DNA of 64,000 nt from positions 134,895 through 198,894 of the forward strand of contig NZ_QZVT01000005.1 in assembly GCF_003602275.1 (NCBI RefSeq). Reading direction: 5' to 3'. A program made the translations under genes and the position numbers. Under the pieces are notes generated by a model that had not been told where the DNA came from, searched no databases, and saw only the letters and a program-made list of their open reading frames with translations. This DNA is from Arthrobacter cheniae (GTDB taxonomy: Bacteria > Actinomycetota > Actinomycetes > Actinomycetales > Micrococcaceae). Of the stretch, positions 35,964 through 44,600 are shown one piece after another; positions within the stretch are counted from its first letter, which is position 1, and the number at the start of each line of letters is the position of its first letter.

Positions 35964-37268
35964 ATGACACACCCACACGCCCTGCTGGGGCCCGTCCGCG
36001 GAACAGCTCTCTACGTCGCGGCCATCATCGGGCCGGGCATCATGACCCTTCCAGCCCTCGCCGCCCAGCAGGCGGGACCGGCTTCCCTAATCACTCTGGG
36101 TCTGCTGCTTCTGGTGTCGATACCGATCGCGTTCACCTTCGTCGCTCTCGACCGGCGGACGAAAGTGGGTGCCGCAGCCGGCATCCCGGGATACGTGGCA
36201 CTGGCGTTCGGTCAACAGACGGGAAACCTGGTCGCTGCATGGTTCCGGTTCGGGGTCCCGATCGGGGTTCCGGCGCTTGCGCTCATCGGCGGCAGTTACG
36301 TGTCGGCGGCCGTCGGCGGAGACAAGTTGCTCACCGTGGTGGTCGCTGCAGCGATCACTTTGACCGCCACGATCACCACCATCGTCCGGCGGGTAGGATC
36401 TGGACCCCTCATGCTCCTCCTGACCGGCGTGCTGATCATCTTGATCATCGTTACTGCCATCACCTCCTCACCCCATGCCCACGTAGAGAACCTGACTCCA
36501 TTCGCTCCCACTGGCGTACGGGGCGTCTGCGGCTCTGCGCTCGTGCTCACCTGGGTGCTCACTGGATGGGAAGCGGCCACGAACTTCACGCGGGTGCTGC
36601 AGAACCCACGACGAAATCTTCCTAGAGTCACCGTCGCAACGTTGATCATCGTCGCCGTCCTCTACGCGGCGGTCGCCGTACCCGAGATCCTCGTCCTCGG
36701 CCCGCATGCCGGCGACACCGAAGCTCCCCTGGCCGCCATGCTCGAGCTCTCCCTCGGTACCACCGGAGCCCTCATCGCCGCCGTAATCGGCGTTACCGTC
36801 GCGCTCGGCAACAGCCTCGCCTACGTCGGAAGCCTCGCCGAGCTCGGACCACACCCGCCAGCAGGCCGAAAGGACCGATTCGGGAATCTGCTGGTCCCCA
36901 ACCTGATCATCTTCAGCGGCCTCCTACTCGCCGCGTTCACCTCCATCGGCGCCGAGGAACTCGTCTCGCTCTGCGCCGCATCCCAGATACCCGTCTATGT
37001 CGTCGGCCTCGCTGCGGCACTGAAACTCCTGCCCCGCTCCAGCCGGCAATGGTGGTACGCCCTCACCGCCACCACCATCGTGTCCATCCTCCTCATCCCC
37101 GCGGGCCCCTACCTCGCCCTCCCCGCACTGATCACCGTCGTCATGCTCTTCGGCCGGAAACTCCTCCACCGCAGCCCAGCAGCACGGCCCACCGCGCTGC
37201 TTGCCACCCGCGCGGAAAGGAGTACGCCTGCAAAACTCTCAGCGACCTCGACGATCACGGACGCCTAA
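35964..37268 (+). CDS. APC-superfamily amino acid/amine permease
   Basis: 434 residues from ATG 35964, with GGAGGAATCC just upstream. Twelve predicted membrane segments; the first has the unwound-helix pattern VAAIIGPGIMTLPALAAQQA characteristic of APC transporters, and GWEAATNFTRVLQNPRRNLPR is the segment 6-7 loop of the YjeH-like branch. A cytoplasmic-membrane amino acid or amine exporter/importer. A long in-frame extension upstream to 35508 runs antisense through the ArsR gene and is rejected. Probably controlled by the divergent ArsR regulator. Confidence 0.88.
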   Translation: MTHPHALLGPVRGTALYVAAIIGPGIMTLPALAAQQAGPASLITLGLLLLVSIPIAFTFVALDRRTKVGAAAGIPGYVALAFGQQTGNLVAAWFRFGVPIGVPALALIGGSYVSAAVGGDKLLTVVVAAAITLTATITTIVRRVGSGPLMLLLTGVLIILIIVTAITSSPHAHVENLTPFAPTGVRGVCGSALVLTWVLTGWEAATNFTRVLQNPRRNLPRVTVATLIIVAVLYAAVAVPEILVLGPHAGDTEAPLAAMLELSLGTTGALIAAVIGVTVALGNSLAYVGSLAELGPHPPAGRKDRFGNLLVPNLIIFSGLLLAAFTSIGAEELVSLCAASQIPVYVVGLAAALKLLPRSSRQWWYALTATTIVSILLIPAGPYLALPALITVVMLFGRKLLHRSPAARPTALLATRAERSTPAKLSATSTITDA

Positions 37269-37317
37269 TCGCGCAATCTCTCGGGTCCCGCCGCACACCC
37301 TGTCCGTCAGGCGATCT

Positions 37318-38162
37318 TCACCGTGGTTTGATGAAGCTTCTGAGCAGGTCAATCCATCGGTCGACGGCATCTAGGGGGCATCGTTTCCTGCCCCGGCGAG
37401 GTCGACGCGCGAGACGTTCCGGCCGCGCTCAATGAGTTGGTCCTTTTGCTTGTCAGTGAACATCCCGTGCTCGGCGTAGACCACCAACGTCGGCGTAGTA
37501 GTGCTTTGCCATGCGTCCCACCGTGGGGACATGACTGCGACGAGGGTTCGGGTCATCAGGTCAGGATCGGACCGTGGGTCGAGACCGTTCTGGCGTTCCT
37601 CGAGGTTCGCCACGCATGCGCGCGACAGCGGACGATCACCGAGAGCGGCTTGAGCTGACTCCCTGGTTGCAAATGGCACTTCCCATGATCGGAAGTAGTC
37701 ACCTACAGCCTTTGCCTCGTCAGTAGTTCCGCCGTCGGCGTCGCACTCCAAGAGGACGAGCCGGCGCACAACGTCCCGGCATCATGCTGCAGCGAGCATC
37801 ACCGCATGTGCTCCCATTGATTGACCTGCCAGGTCGACGACGCCGAGGCCTTCGGCCCCGATGACGTGGACAACGTCGTCAACGACCGCCTGACGTGATG
37901 GTTCGACAGGGGCACGGATACGCGACCCATGACCGCACTGTTCGATGAGGACGACCCTCCGCCCTGCCAGGGCCTGCGCGGTTGGCAGAAAGTCCGTACT
38001 GCTTCCTGCCAGCCCGTGAAGAATCACCACCGCCGGGTCTGCACTTTGGAAGACCCGGTAGGAGACGCTCACGCCATCATTCGTTGTCGCTCCACGGACC
38101 ATGTTCATCATCTGGCGATTCTGGAAGTAGGTCCTTCGATGCCCCGTAGGCGGATCATTCAC
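37318..38162 (-). pseudogene. Alpha/beta hydrolase with nonsense codon and frameshift
   Basis: From ATG 38162 (GGAGGGCGGTGA upstream) the frame encodes VVILHGLAGSSTDFLPTAQ, HGSRI and the nucleophile elbow LAGQSMGAHAVMLAAA, then an in-frame TGA at 37782-37784 (probably a CGA arginine codon once), continuing in the same frame as CRDVVRRLVLLECDADGG. Near the end, a run of five C in GATGCCCCCTAGATG breaks the frame; adding one base restores LDAVDRWIDLLRSFIKPR to a TGA ending at 37318. Two independent lesions make this a pseudogene of an otherwise typical serine hydrolase. Confidence 0.85.
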
Positions 38163-38175
38163 CGCCCTCCGTCGA

Positions 38176-38598
38176 TCAATCGAACCTTACGAAGGCCCTT
38201 ACAGATCCTCCTTGGAATTCCTCGGTCTGGGTGTAACCGAGCGCTTCGTAGAACGCCTTCTGCTGTGGCTCGTCATCGGTGATCAGTACTTTCTGACGCA
38301 CATGTCGATACTGTTCCAGCGCTCGTTCAGCAAGGGCTCGTCCGATCCCTCTCCTATGGTGTGAGGGCAGTACAAGGATGTCCTGGAGATAGCAGATCGA
38401 GGCACCGTCGGAGATGACCCTGACGAGCCCAACGAGCGTCTTTCGATCATGAGCGGCTACAAGGGTCGAAGACCCCGCTAACGCTCGAGCAAGGTTGTGG
38501 GGATCCTTTGTGTATGCCGACCACCCCACCGCACTGTAAAGCGCGAGGACCTCGCTGAGCGACAAGTCCTCAGCATTCACTACATCGATGGTCGTCAT
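38176..38598 (-). CDS. GNAT N-acetyltransferase
   Basis: 140 residues. LSLSEVLALYSAVGWSAYTKDP at the N-terminus and the CoA loop DILVLPSHHRRGIGRALAERAL, followed by TDDEPQQKAFYEALGYTQTE, fit the YitI-like single-domain acetyltransferases. Thirteen bases upstream (on the same strand) of the broken hydrolase gene. The substrate is unknown. Confidence 0.87.
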   Translation of the reverse strand: MTTIDVVNAEDLSLSEVLALYSAVGWSAYTKDPHNLARALAGSSTLVAAHDRKTLVGLVRVISDGASICYLQDILVLPSHHRRGIGRALAERALEQYRHVRQKVLITDDEPQQKAFYEALGYTQTEEFQGGSVRAFVRFD

Positions 38599-38739
38599 GC
38601 ATTATCCAAACACAAAGCTCGATCAATGAGAGAGCGAGCGGGAAGTGTGCCCGGTGAAGGATTTCGCACCGTAGATCGCGCGGAGATCAGCAGAAAGGCC
38701 GTCCTGTCCGGTGACGGTTTTCGGCGGACGAACGGTCGG

Positions 38740-39849
38740 TTACGTGCCGGTTTGTGTGGCGAGCATGTCGCGTACGTCGGCCGGTAGTGTGCCGGTTTCG
38801 CTCCCATTGCGGTACAGCAGTCCACAGCCATCGAGCTCGACGGTGATTGTTCCGAGTTCATGCCCGTCTTGGCTTGGTGAGAGTGTCAGGAACATTGTCG
38901 CTGACTCATCACAGGAGGGTGCCACTGATGTGGATAGGGCAGCGTCGACCACCATCTGGGAGTTTGCCTCGTCGAGTGTGCCGCCGGTGACGAATCGGCC
39001 TGAACGGAGCGTGACTACTCCCGTGAAGGTCTCTGTCCCCTCCTGCTCCGCTACCTCCGGAGTAGCGGCTTGGATCGTATAACGGCACCAACGCATCTCG
39101 ACCGTGTCGGTCAGAACACTGTCGGGTAGTGGCGCAGGTGGAGCTGGTAACGCCCCGATGACACCGGAGGAGGAATCGGCCGACGGGATGGACTGCGGCG
39201 TTCCCTGCTTGACGGGAAGAGCCCGCGTCGCCGCGCATCCACTATCCAGTGCAGCCCGCGGTACATCCAACGTTCGCTTCAAAACCGTCGTTTCTTCTAC
39301 GGACAACTCGGCGAGCGCGTCGTGCACAGCAGGCTTCGTCTTTGCACACTTGTTCCGGGGGTAGTGCGCAAGGATCGCCTGACCGGTCGCATCAACGAGC
39401 CATAACGGGGACACGATCTCCATGTCCGCTGTACACGGCCCACCCCCAGTGGCGTCATTCGGCTCGGCTAAAGCCGCCAGAAGTGGTTTCAGGTCACCGG
39501 TAAGAGTGACAGCGGTGACGCCGCTCCACCGCCCCTCGGCATCATCAATACTGCCCATCTGATCGCAGCGAACAGCCATGGCCGGGGTGAAGCCGACCGG
39601 TACCCGTCCGGCATCTGGCGCATTCGAATGCTGGGGATTAGGAGAACCCATCTCGTCTGGGGGCTGTGCCCATTCACCGAGATTCGGGGCGAGACAGTCG
39701 TAGCCTTCGACGACCTCGGCAGCTTCCGTGCTGGAAGTATCACCGCCAGGGGCGCCGGCACATCCGCTCAGCAGCATCGACAGAGTAGCGGCGCCGAGAA
39801 GTACCTGACGACAAATCGAGAACCTGCTCGGTGGTTGTATCGCACGCAT
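38740..39849 (-). CDS. Hypothetical lipoprotein
   Basis: 369 residues from ATG 39849, with GGGCAGGGTGAAGCC upstream. A signal sequence ends in LLSGC (lipobox). The mature protein has several cysteines (YDCLAPN, AVRCDQM, GGPCTAD, DSGCAAT, RWCRYTI, APSCDES, DGCGLLY), enough for exported disulfides, and a Pro/Ser linker near residue 250. No enzyme motif is seen; the family is not recognised. The stretch between it and the GNAT gene (38599-38739) shows nothing clear. Confidence 0.7.
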   Translation of the reverse strand: MRAIQPPSRFSICRQVLLGAATLSMLLSGCAGAPGGDTSSTEAAEVVEGYDCLAPNLGEWAQPPDEMGSPNPQHSNAPDAGRVPVGFTPAMAVRCDQMGSIDDAEGRWSGVTAVTLTGDLKPLLAALAEPNDATGGGPCTADMEIVSPLWLVDATGQAILAHYPRNKCAKTKPAVHDALAELSVEETTVLKRTLDVPRAALDSGCAATRALPVKQGTPQSIPSADSSSGVIGALPAPPAPLPDSVLTDTVEMRWCRYTIQAATPEVAEQEGTETFTGVVTLRSGRFVTGGTLDEANSQMVVDAALSTSVAPSCDESATMFLTLSPSQDGHELGTITVELDGCGLLYRNGSETGTLPADVRDMLATQTGT

Positions 39850-40009
39850 GGCTTCACCCTGCCCGGGATGGCAATCCGCGTCGATATCAGGGGCAGCTTT
39901 GTTATCGGACCGGAAGCCTACCCACGCCAAGCGAGGCGAGTCCCGCCCACCGGCCTTCGGTTAGCCTGCCCCCAGGAGGATCCTCCTGCTGGACGCTGCT
40001 GGTGAACCA

Positions 40010-40417
40010 TCAGTCGCGAACAGCGGCCACGGCTTCAATTTCCACGAGTTGGTGCTCGTATCCAAGAACTGTCACACCCAGCAGGGTGCTCGGGACGTCG
40101 TGGACGCCGAATGCTCGGCGTACAACGTCCCATGCACTGACGAGATCATTGCGGTCAGTCGATGCCACGAGCACGCGGGTACTGATGACGTCTTCGATGG
40201 TGGCTCCAGCTTCGTGGAGAGCAGTTGTCATGTTCCTGATGCACTGTTCCGCCTGGGCAGCGTAGTTGCCTTCACCCACCGTCGCTCCGGCTTTGTCGAA
40301 GGGGCAGGACCCTGCGAGGAAGATGAGTCGTGCATTTGCCGGCGCCGTGGCCGCGTAGGCATACGGCACTGCGCCAAAAAGTGCGGTGGACCGAATCAAG
40401 GTCACTACCGAAGCCAT
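40010..40417 (-). CDS. RidA/YjgF-family protein
   Basis: 135 residues. The Rid fold signatures are IFLAGSCPFDKAGATVG, EQCIRNMTTALHEAGATIEDVISTRVLV and LLGVTVLGYEHQLVEIEAVAAV. The usual catalytic arginine is found in STRVLVASTDRNDL. RidA proteins hydrolyse reactive enamine/imine intermediates; this divergent member is probably of the same class. Stand-alone gene. Confidence 0.85.
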   Translation of the reverse strand: MASVVTLIRSTALFGAVPYAYAATAPANARLIFLAGSCPFDKAGATVGEGNYAAQAEQCIRNMTTALHEAGATIEDVISTRVLVASTDRNDLVSAWDVVRRAFGVHDVPSTLLGVTVLGYEHQLVEIEAVAAVRD

Positions 40418-40650
40418 CCGAGCCCTACTTTCCCTCGTGCCAATGAAGCTTCAGCTTCTCACCTGCCGCACGACACGGAAGAGGTTCCACTACCGCGATG
40501 GTGGCGAATCCACCTCAGTCTTCTGGGCCCCGTCCCCCAATCCTTCAACCGAATTCCTGGTACTTCGGTTGACCGCGACACGGCCCGGTACAGGATCGTT
40601 TAGTGGACGTCACCCGCTGCGCTTACCTGACTGAGTGCTAGCCTCCTGCG

Positions 40651-40791
40651 ATGGGACGAAATTCGAATCGCGAGTACCTCACCAATCGGCAGCGGCTACT
40701 CTCGTCGATGTTCGGGTGGGCCGTTGTCGCTACGATCCTTGTCCTCGTCTGTAGCGCAGTGTCGGGGATGCTTGCCATTACGCCCGCATAA
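40651..40791 (+). CDS. Possible small membrane protein (46 residues)
   Basis: A short frame MGRNSNREYLTNRQRLLSS followed by one hydrophobic segment (WAVVATILVLVCSAVSGML). The basic, polar head and single membrane helix look protein-like, but there is no good ribosome binding site and no family is recognised. Confidence 0.33.
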   Translation: MGRNSNREYLTNRQRLLSSMFGWAVVATILVLVCSAVSGMLAITPA

Positions 40792-40805
40792 CCATCCGCA
40801 GAGGG

Positions 40806-40872
40806 ATCGCTTTCGACACTTCTTGGCTCGCGGCCGGAGGTGCCATCCTTCCGTCCGGCTATCGTTGCTGGC
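40806..40872 (+). repeat. 67-bp repeat, copy 1
   Basis: It starts TTTCGACACTTCTTGGCTCG and ends GTTGCTGGCATGAG. It differs at six positions from 47709-47775. In frame it would encode STLLGSRPEVPSFRPAIVAG before a stop shortly after. Probably the head of a lost copy of the 47.7-kb gene, or a shared upstream element. Confidence 0.7.
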
Positions 40873-41005
40873 ATGAGAACGTGTCGCTAGCGGATGAGCG
40901 CGAATGTGGTCACAGCGTTGATATAGCTGCAGACTGCGCTCATACTCAGGCCAAGGCAGATGCAATTTATCGAACGAACTCATACCGACCGAACTCAGGA
41001 GCGGA

Positions 41006-41320
41006 ATGTCTGGTGCAACGCTGGCGAAGTCGACGATGAAGTTCGGGGCAAGGCTTGGCATCGCCGCCATTGTTTTGATCGTTCTAGGTCCGCTTATCAA
41101 CAGGAACTTCGGTGTAGGAGACAGCCTGGGCCTTATGCCGCTTTCCGCGGCCTGGGAATCAGCGCCAGTAGCCGTGCTGGTGTCGCTGACATACCTGATC
41201 CTACTGGTGCCGTGCGTCGTGCTCTCAGCCACACTCATCACGACTTCCCTGGTGATTCGTCACGCCGAAGCGGCCGAACAAGCAATGACCACTGAGGACT
41301 CAGCCTCCAACGCACACTGA
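41006..41320 (+). CDS. Small membrane protein
   Basis: 104 residues from ATG 41006, with AGGAGCGGA directly upstream. Two hydrophobic segments: LGIAAIVLIVLGPLI and VAVLVSLTYLILLVPCVVLS, continuing as ATLITTSLVI. Polar acidic tail. No family is recognised. Stand-alone gene in the accessory region. Confidence 0.6.
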   Translation: MSGATLAKSTMKFGARLGIAAIVLIVLGPLINRNFGVGDSLGLMPLSAAWESAPVAVLVSLTYLILLVPCVVLSATLITTSLVIRHAEAAEQAMTTEDSASNAH

Positions 41321-41419
41321 TTCTGGCGAGTTCTTCTCCCGCCCCGCCACAATCACGCCTGAGGATCCTCTTACGAGTTTCGACGGAGTCAGCCTTTGAA
41401 GGCTGAGACCAACGCTTTG

Positions 41420-41620
41420 ATGATGAGTGAGACCGTGAAAGTGAAGCGCCACGATGATCTAACCGGCCCGAAACTTATTGTGCTCCAGCAGCTCGTCGAC
41501 AACGAATACTTACGTGACAACGGTCCGTGGAACGCCGACGCCCCCGATGGCTATTCACTGGCAGATTTCCATGTCCTGGGATTTCAAGGGACGGTACTGG
41601 CGGCGCATGTGGGCTTTTAA
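41420..41620 (+). pseudogene. N-terminal fragment of a GNAT-like acetyltransferase
   Basis: From ATG 41420 or 41423 the frame reads SETVKVKRHDDLTGPKL...NGPWNADAPDGYSLADFHVLGF, then LAAHVGF and a TAA, followed in the same frame by RRVTYAAHPG. In intact relatives the strand reads HVGFQRR, so a CAA-to-TAA nonsense change is likely. The acetyl-CoA loop that should follow is not found, so the gene is also truncated. Confidence 0.5.
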
Positions 41621-41706
41621 CGTCGCGTGACCTACGCGGCACACCCGGGTGACGAGGATTCGACTGTCCGTGCGGGATCCCTCATCGCACGGGCTTCGAA
41701 GGACCG

Positions 41707-42144
41707 TCAGTTCTTTTTCAGATCCTCGGCAAGCATCACCAGGATGTCGCTTGGGCCGCGCAAGTACGTGAGCTTGTAGAGGTCGCGATAAGTCCCGACG
41801 CCGCGGAGCGGGTGACAGCCGTGCCGCGAAGCTATCTCAAGTGCTGCGTCGATGTCGTCCACGGAGAACGCGACTCGGTGCATGCCAATCTCGTTAGGGA
41901 GGGTGGGGCTTGTCTCGATTGCGTCAGGGTGGAGGTACTCGAAGAGCTCGATTCGACCGTGACCGTCCGGCGTTCTGAGCACAGCAATATTGGCATGGTT
42001 GCCATCGAGTCCTACGGCGGTATCGGCCCAGTCGCCGCTGATGGTGTCGCGGCCGACAAGTTCGAGGCCTAAGTCCGTGAAGAACGCGATCGTCGCGTCG
42101 ATGTCGCGGACGGCAATGCCGACGTTTTCCAGTTTGATTGTCAT
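41707..42144 (-). CDS. VOC-family (glyoxalase/dioxygenase fold) protein
   Basis: 145 residues. Paired beta-alpha-beta-beta-beta units: LENVGIAVRDIDATIAFFTDLGLELVG, then RIELFEYLHPD and MHRVAFSVDDIDAALEIASRHG, ending YLRGPSDILVMLAEDL. A small metalloprotein of the glyoxalase/bleomycin-resistance type; no specific substrate can be read. Single gene. Confidence 0.88.
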   Translation of the reverse strand: MTIKLENVGIAVRDIDATIAFFTDLGLELVGRDTISGDWADTAVGLDGNHANIAVLRTPDGHGRIELFEYLHPDAIETSPTLPNEIGMHRVAFSVDDIDAALEIASRHGCHPLRGVGTYRDLYKLTYLRGPSDILVMLAEDLKKN

Positions 42145-42213
42145 GCCTCACAGGCTACCGAGGGGCGCGCTGAGGTGGCCGGGCAGCTTCTTGCGCTGCG
42201 CCTTAGCCGACCT

Positions 42214-42741
42214 TCACCGGACGCTGTCGTTCAAGCGCTGGAACACGAGGTGATCCTTCCAGCTACCTGCAATCTTCAAGTACCTGGGTGCGAGTCCGTA
42301 CTGTTCGAAGCCTGTCTTGGCCAAGACGCTTCGAGATGCAACATTCTCGATCAAGGTCTCGGCCTGCACTCGGTGAAGTTCCAGCTTGGTGAAAGCGAAT
42401 ATGACCGCTGCTCGGACAGCCTCTGTGGCTAAACCCTTACCTGTCTGATCCTCCGCCAGCCAGTACCCCATGCTGCACGACTGGAACGGACCGCGGACGA
42501 TGCCGCTGAGCGTCAATCGACCGGCGATCTCACCGTCATCAGTCAGAATTACCCAGGGCATTGCCTCGCCCCGCTCATGCCGGGCAAGTGCTCCTTCGAT
42601 GTCGGCTCGCTGACCTGACACAGTGAAGTAATCATCATTTCGGACGGGATCCCACGGTGCCAGGAAGTCACGGTTGCGTACTTGCAACTCGGTCAACGCT
42701 TCGTCATCACCAGATGCAACGAGTCGAATCCGTGAAGTCAT
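42214..42741 (-). CDS. RimJ/RimL-type GNAT acetyltransferase
   Basis: 175 residues. IRLVASGDDEALTELQVRNRDFLAPW, GRLTLSGIVRGPFQSCSMGYWL, the acetyl-CoA loop DQTGKGLATEAVRAAV and ENVASRSVLAKTGFEQYGLA are typical of ribosomal-protein N-acetyltransferase relatives. Ends in LKIAGSWKDHLVFQRL, the expected terminal strand. Stand-alone. Confidence 0.9.
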   Translation of the reverse strand: MTSRIRLVASGDDEALTELQVRNRDFLAPWDPVRNDDYFTVSGQRADIEGALARHERGEAMPWVILTDDGEIAGRLTLSGIVRGPFQSCSMGYWLAEDQTGKGLATEAVRAAVIFAFTKLELHRVQAETLIENVASRSVLAKTGFEQYGLAPRYLKIAGSWKDHLVFQRLNDSVR

Positions 42742-42870
42742 GACTTCAACTTTCGCAGATCAAACCATATCTCCCGGCCGGCGCATCAATGGAGGGCCGT
42801 CCACCGTTCATGCTCCGTGCGGCCGAGGTGAGTAGCCGCGGTCCTCGCGGCGTGGAGTACCGTCTGTGTG

Positions 42871-43611
42871 ATGCCTGACGCTATCTTTGATCACCCGCGG
42901 GTTGCCCGCATGGATGACCCTCTCGATCCTGACCGTAGCGACCTGGACACCTATATGAACCTCGTCGCTGAGTTCGAGGCGACGGCGGTCCTGGACGTGG
43001 GTTGCGGCACGGGGACCTTCTGCTCCCGGCTGGTGACGGAGCGCGGCCTGCGCGTGCTGGGCGTAGACCCTGCCGGAGCATCCATCGACGTCGCCCGGAC
43101 CAAGGCCGGCGCAGACCGCGTGACGTGGGTAGTGGGGATTGCCTCAGATGCAGGGGCTGATCCCGCTCACCGGCAGCAGTACGACCTTGCCACGATGACG
43201 GCCAATGTCGCGCAGGTGTTCCTGGACGACGAGGAATGGGTTGCCAACCTGCGAGCAATCCGCACCTGCCTGCGTCCCGGGGGTCACCTGGCGTTCGAAA
43301 GCCGTGTGCCTTCTGATCGGGCCTGGGAGCGGTGGACCAAGGAACTCACTCATCAGGTCGTCGATATCGAGGGCGAGGGGCCGGTGGAGGACTGGGTACA
43401 AGTCACGCGAGTCGATGGAGAGCTTGTCACGTTTGAATCCCCGACAATTTTTCTAGCTGATGGTGAGCGCATCGAATCCACGTCCACGCTCCGCTTCCGC
43501 AGCCGGGAAGCGCTTGAACGCTCATTGTCGGAGGCGGGCTTCACTGACACCGAGGTCCGGGACCTGCCATACGCTCCCGGCCGGGGCTGGCTGGTTATCG
43601 CCCGTGCTTGA
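42871..43611 (+). CDS. Class I SAM-dependent methyltransferase
   Basis: 246 residues from ATG 42871 (a GTG lies one codon upstream). The SAM-binding motif I VLDVGCGTGTFCSRL, acidic loop LGVDPAGASIDVA and motif LRPGGHLAFESR are intact. The C-terminal domain holds a small beta-sandwich as in many antibiotic or small-molecule methyltransferases. No ribosome binding site stands out. The substrate is unknown. Confidence 0.85.
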   Translation: MPDAIFDHPRVARMDDPLDPDRSDLDTYMNLVAEFEATAVLDVGCGTGTFCSRLVTERGLRVLGVDPAGASIDVARTKAGADRVTWVVGIASDAGADPAHRQQYDLATMTANVAQVFLDDEEWVANLRAIRTCLRPGGHLAFESRVPSDRAWERWTKELTHQVVDIEGEGPVEDWVQVTRVDGELVTFESPTIFLADGERIESTSTLRFRSREALERSLSEAGFTDTEVRDLPYAPGRGWLVIARA

Positions 43612-43632
43612 GTGCCGAGCGTTATCGCTGAC

Positions 43633-44193
43633 TTAGTCGCGCACGGTGGAGTACAGCAGCATGTCCCGTCGCTGACCGGAAATCTCCTGGTGGGACCTGA
43701 GCAGACCCTCTCGGAGGTACCCGGCTCGTTCCGCTGTCCTGATGGAAGCTGTGTTCCAAGGCTCGATGTAGAGCTCGAGTCGATGAAGCTCGGGGATCGT
43801 CCAGGCGAATGGTTCGACGGCGCGAAGTGCATCAGACGCAAGATGTCGGCCCCTGGAGGATGGAGCGATGCCGTAGCCGATCGTCGCCCGGCCGCTGTGG
43901 AGCTTGCGCACCCACAGACCGGTGAATCCCGCGCAGCGTCCTTCGGTGTTATCGACGACGGCGAACGAGAATCCTGTGCCAGCCGTGTGCCGGGTCTGCT
44001 GTCGATGTATCCACTGCTGTGCCTGGTGAGGTGTCGCATTAAGGGGAAGAGTCCCCGTCGTCGGGACGTATGGATCTCGGGAGAGATCCATGGCCATGGT
44101 GGCGTCCTCAGGGCGGAACGCACGTAACGTCACGTTCCCATAGGCAGGGTTGATAGCAGGCCACCGGCCAGCGATCTCGGGGAGGTCCATCAC
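43633..44193 (-). CDS. RimJ/RimL-type GNAT acetyltransferase
   Basis: 186 residues. NVTLRAFRPEDATMAMDLSRDPYV, GRCAGFTGLWVRKLHSGRATIGYGI, acetyl-CoA loop SRGRHLASDALRAVEPFAW and NTASIRTAERAGYLREGLL are standard for the family. Alone on its strand; it converges with the methyltransferase gene across a 21-base gap. Confidence 0.9.
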   Translation of the reverse strand: MMDLPEIAGRWPAINPAYGNVTLRAFRPEDATMAMDLSRDPYVPTTGTLPLNATPHQAQQWIHRQQTRHTAGTGFSFAVVDNTEGRCAGFTGLWVRKLHSGRATIGYGIAPSSRGRHLASDALRAVEPFAWTIPELHRLELYIEPWNTASIRTAERAGYLREGLLRSHQEISGQRRDMLLYSTVRD

Positions 44194-44237
44194 CAGAGTC
44201 TGTCAGGCCGGCATCACCTGAACCGATTGGTTGGGGC

Positions 44238-44600
44238 ATGAGCTCCCCTGCGCTGTATCTGCGACCTCTGCAGCGTGAGGACGCCGATGCCCTTGGGTCG
44301 ACTGGGCCGAGGACGAATTTCCTGGCAGCAGGCCGGGTGGACTGCAGGCTCGCTGACCGCTGTGAACGACTTCCGGATACGGCAAGTCGATAACTCGCTG
44401 AGCTGATCGGTTGGCAGTTGAGAACGTCGAGGGTGAGTTGGTCGGGTACGTGGATCTTCACGGCTCTAACTCAGGTGAGAAGGAGCTCGGGTTCGTGATC
44501 GGCCCCTCGCGCCGCTGGGCACAGGGACTAGGGAGACGAACGGCCGTAGCCGGCGTCGTGTACGGCGTTCAGAAACTGGCCCCGGACTGCATCTGGGAGC
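44238..44600 (+). pseudogene. Frameshifted, truncated paralogue of the 33-kb GNAT gene
   Basis: The pieces, in three frames, align in order with the acetyltransferase at 33026-33532: MSSPALYLRPLQREDADALG, then QQAGWTAGSLTAVNDF, then ELVGYVDLHGSNSGEKELGF and VIGPSRRWAQGLGRRTAVAG. At least three shifts separate them. The C-terminal third is missing, cut off where the 3' end of the next, opposite-strand acetyltransferase begins. Confidence 0.8.

Larger units (their letters stand above)
40418..41005. other. Low-content stretch with a short frame and a repeat remnant
   Basis: This 588-base gap holds a possible 46-residue membrane peptide (40651-40791) and, at 40806-40872, a segment about 90% identical to the region around the start of the orphan-family gene at 47.7 kb. 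The rest shows no credible frame. Confidence 0.6.

Noticed and set aside
23112-38162. Genome-wide TGA recoding to explain the two in-frame TGA codons
   Set aside because: Many genes in the window end in TGA with overlapping starts (TGATG), the second case replaces an arginine-type position and the same gene has a frameshift, and no selenocysteine element was seen; nonsense mutation is simpler.
39973-39988. Perfect 16-bp palindrome CAGGAGGATCCTCCTG
   Set aside because: It lies between two genes without a T-run or promoter motif; too short and common in GC-rich DNA to call an operator.
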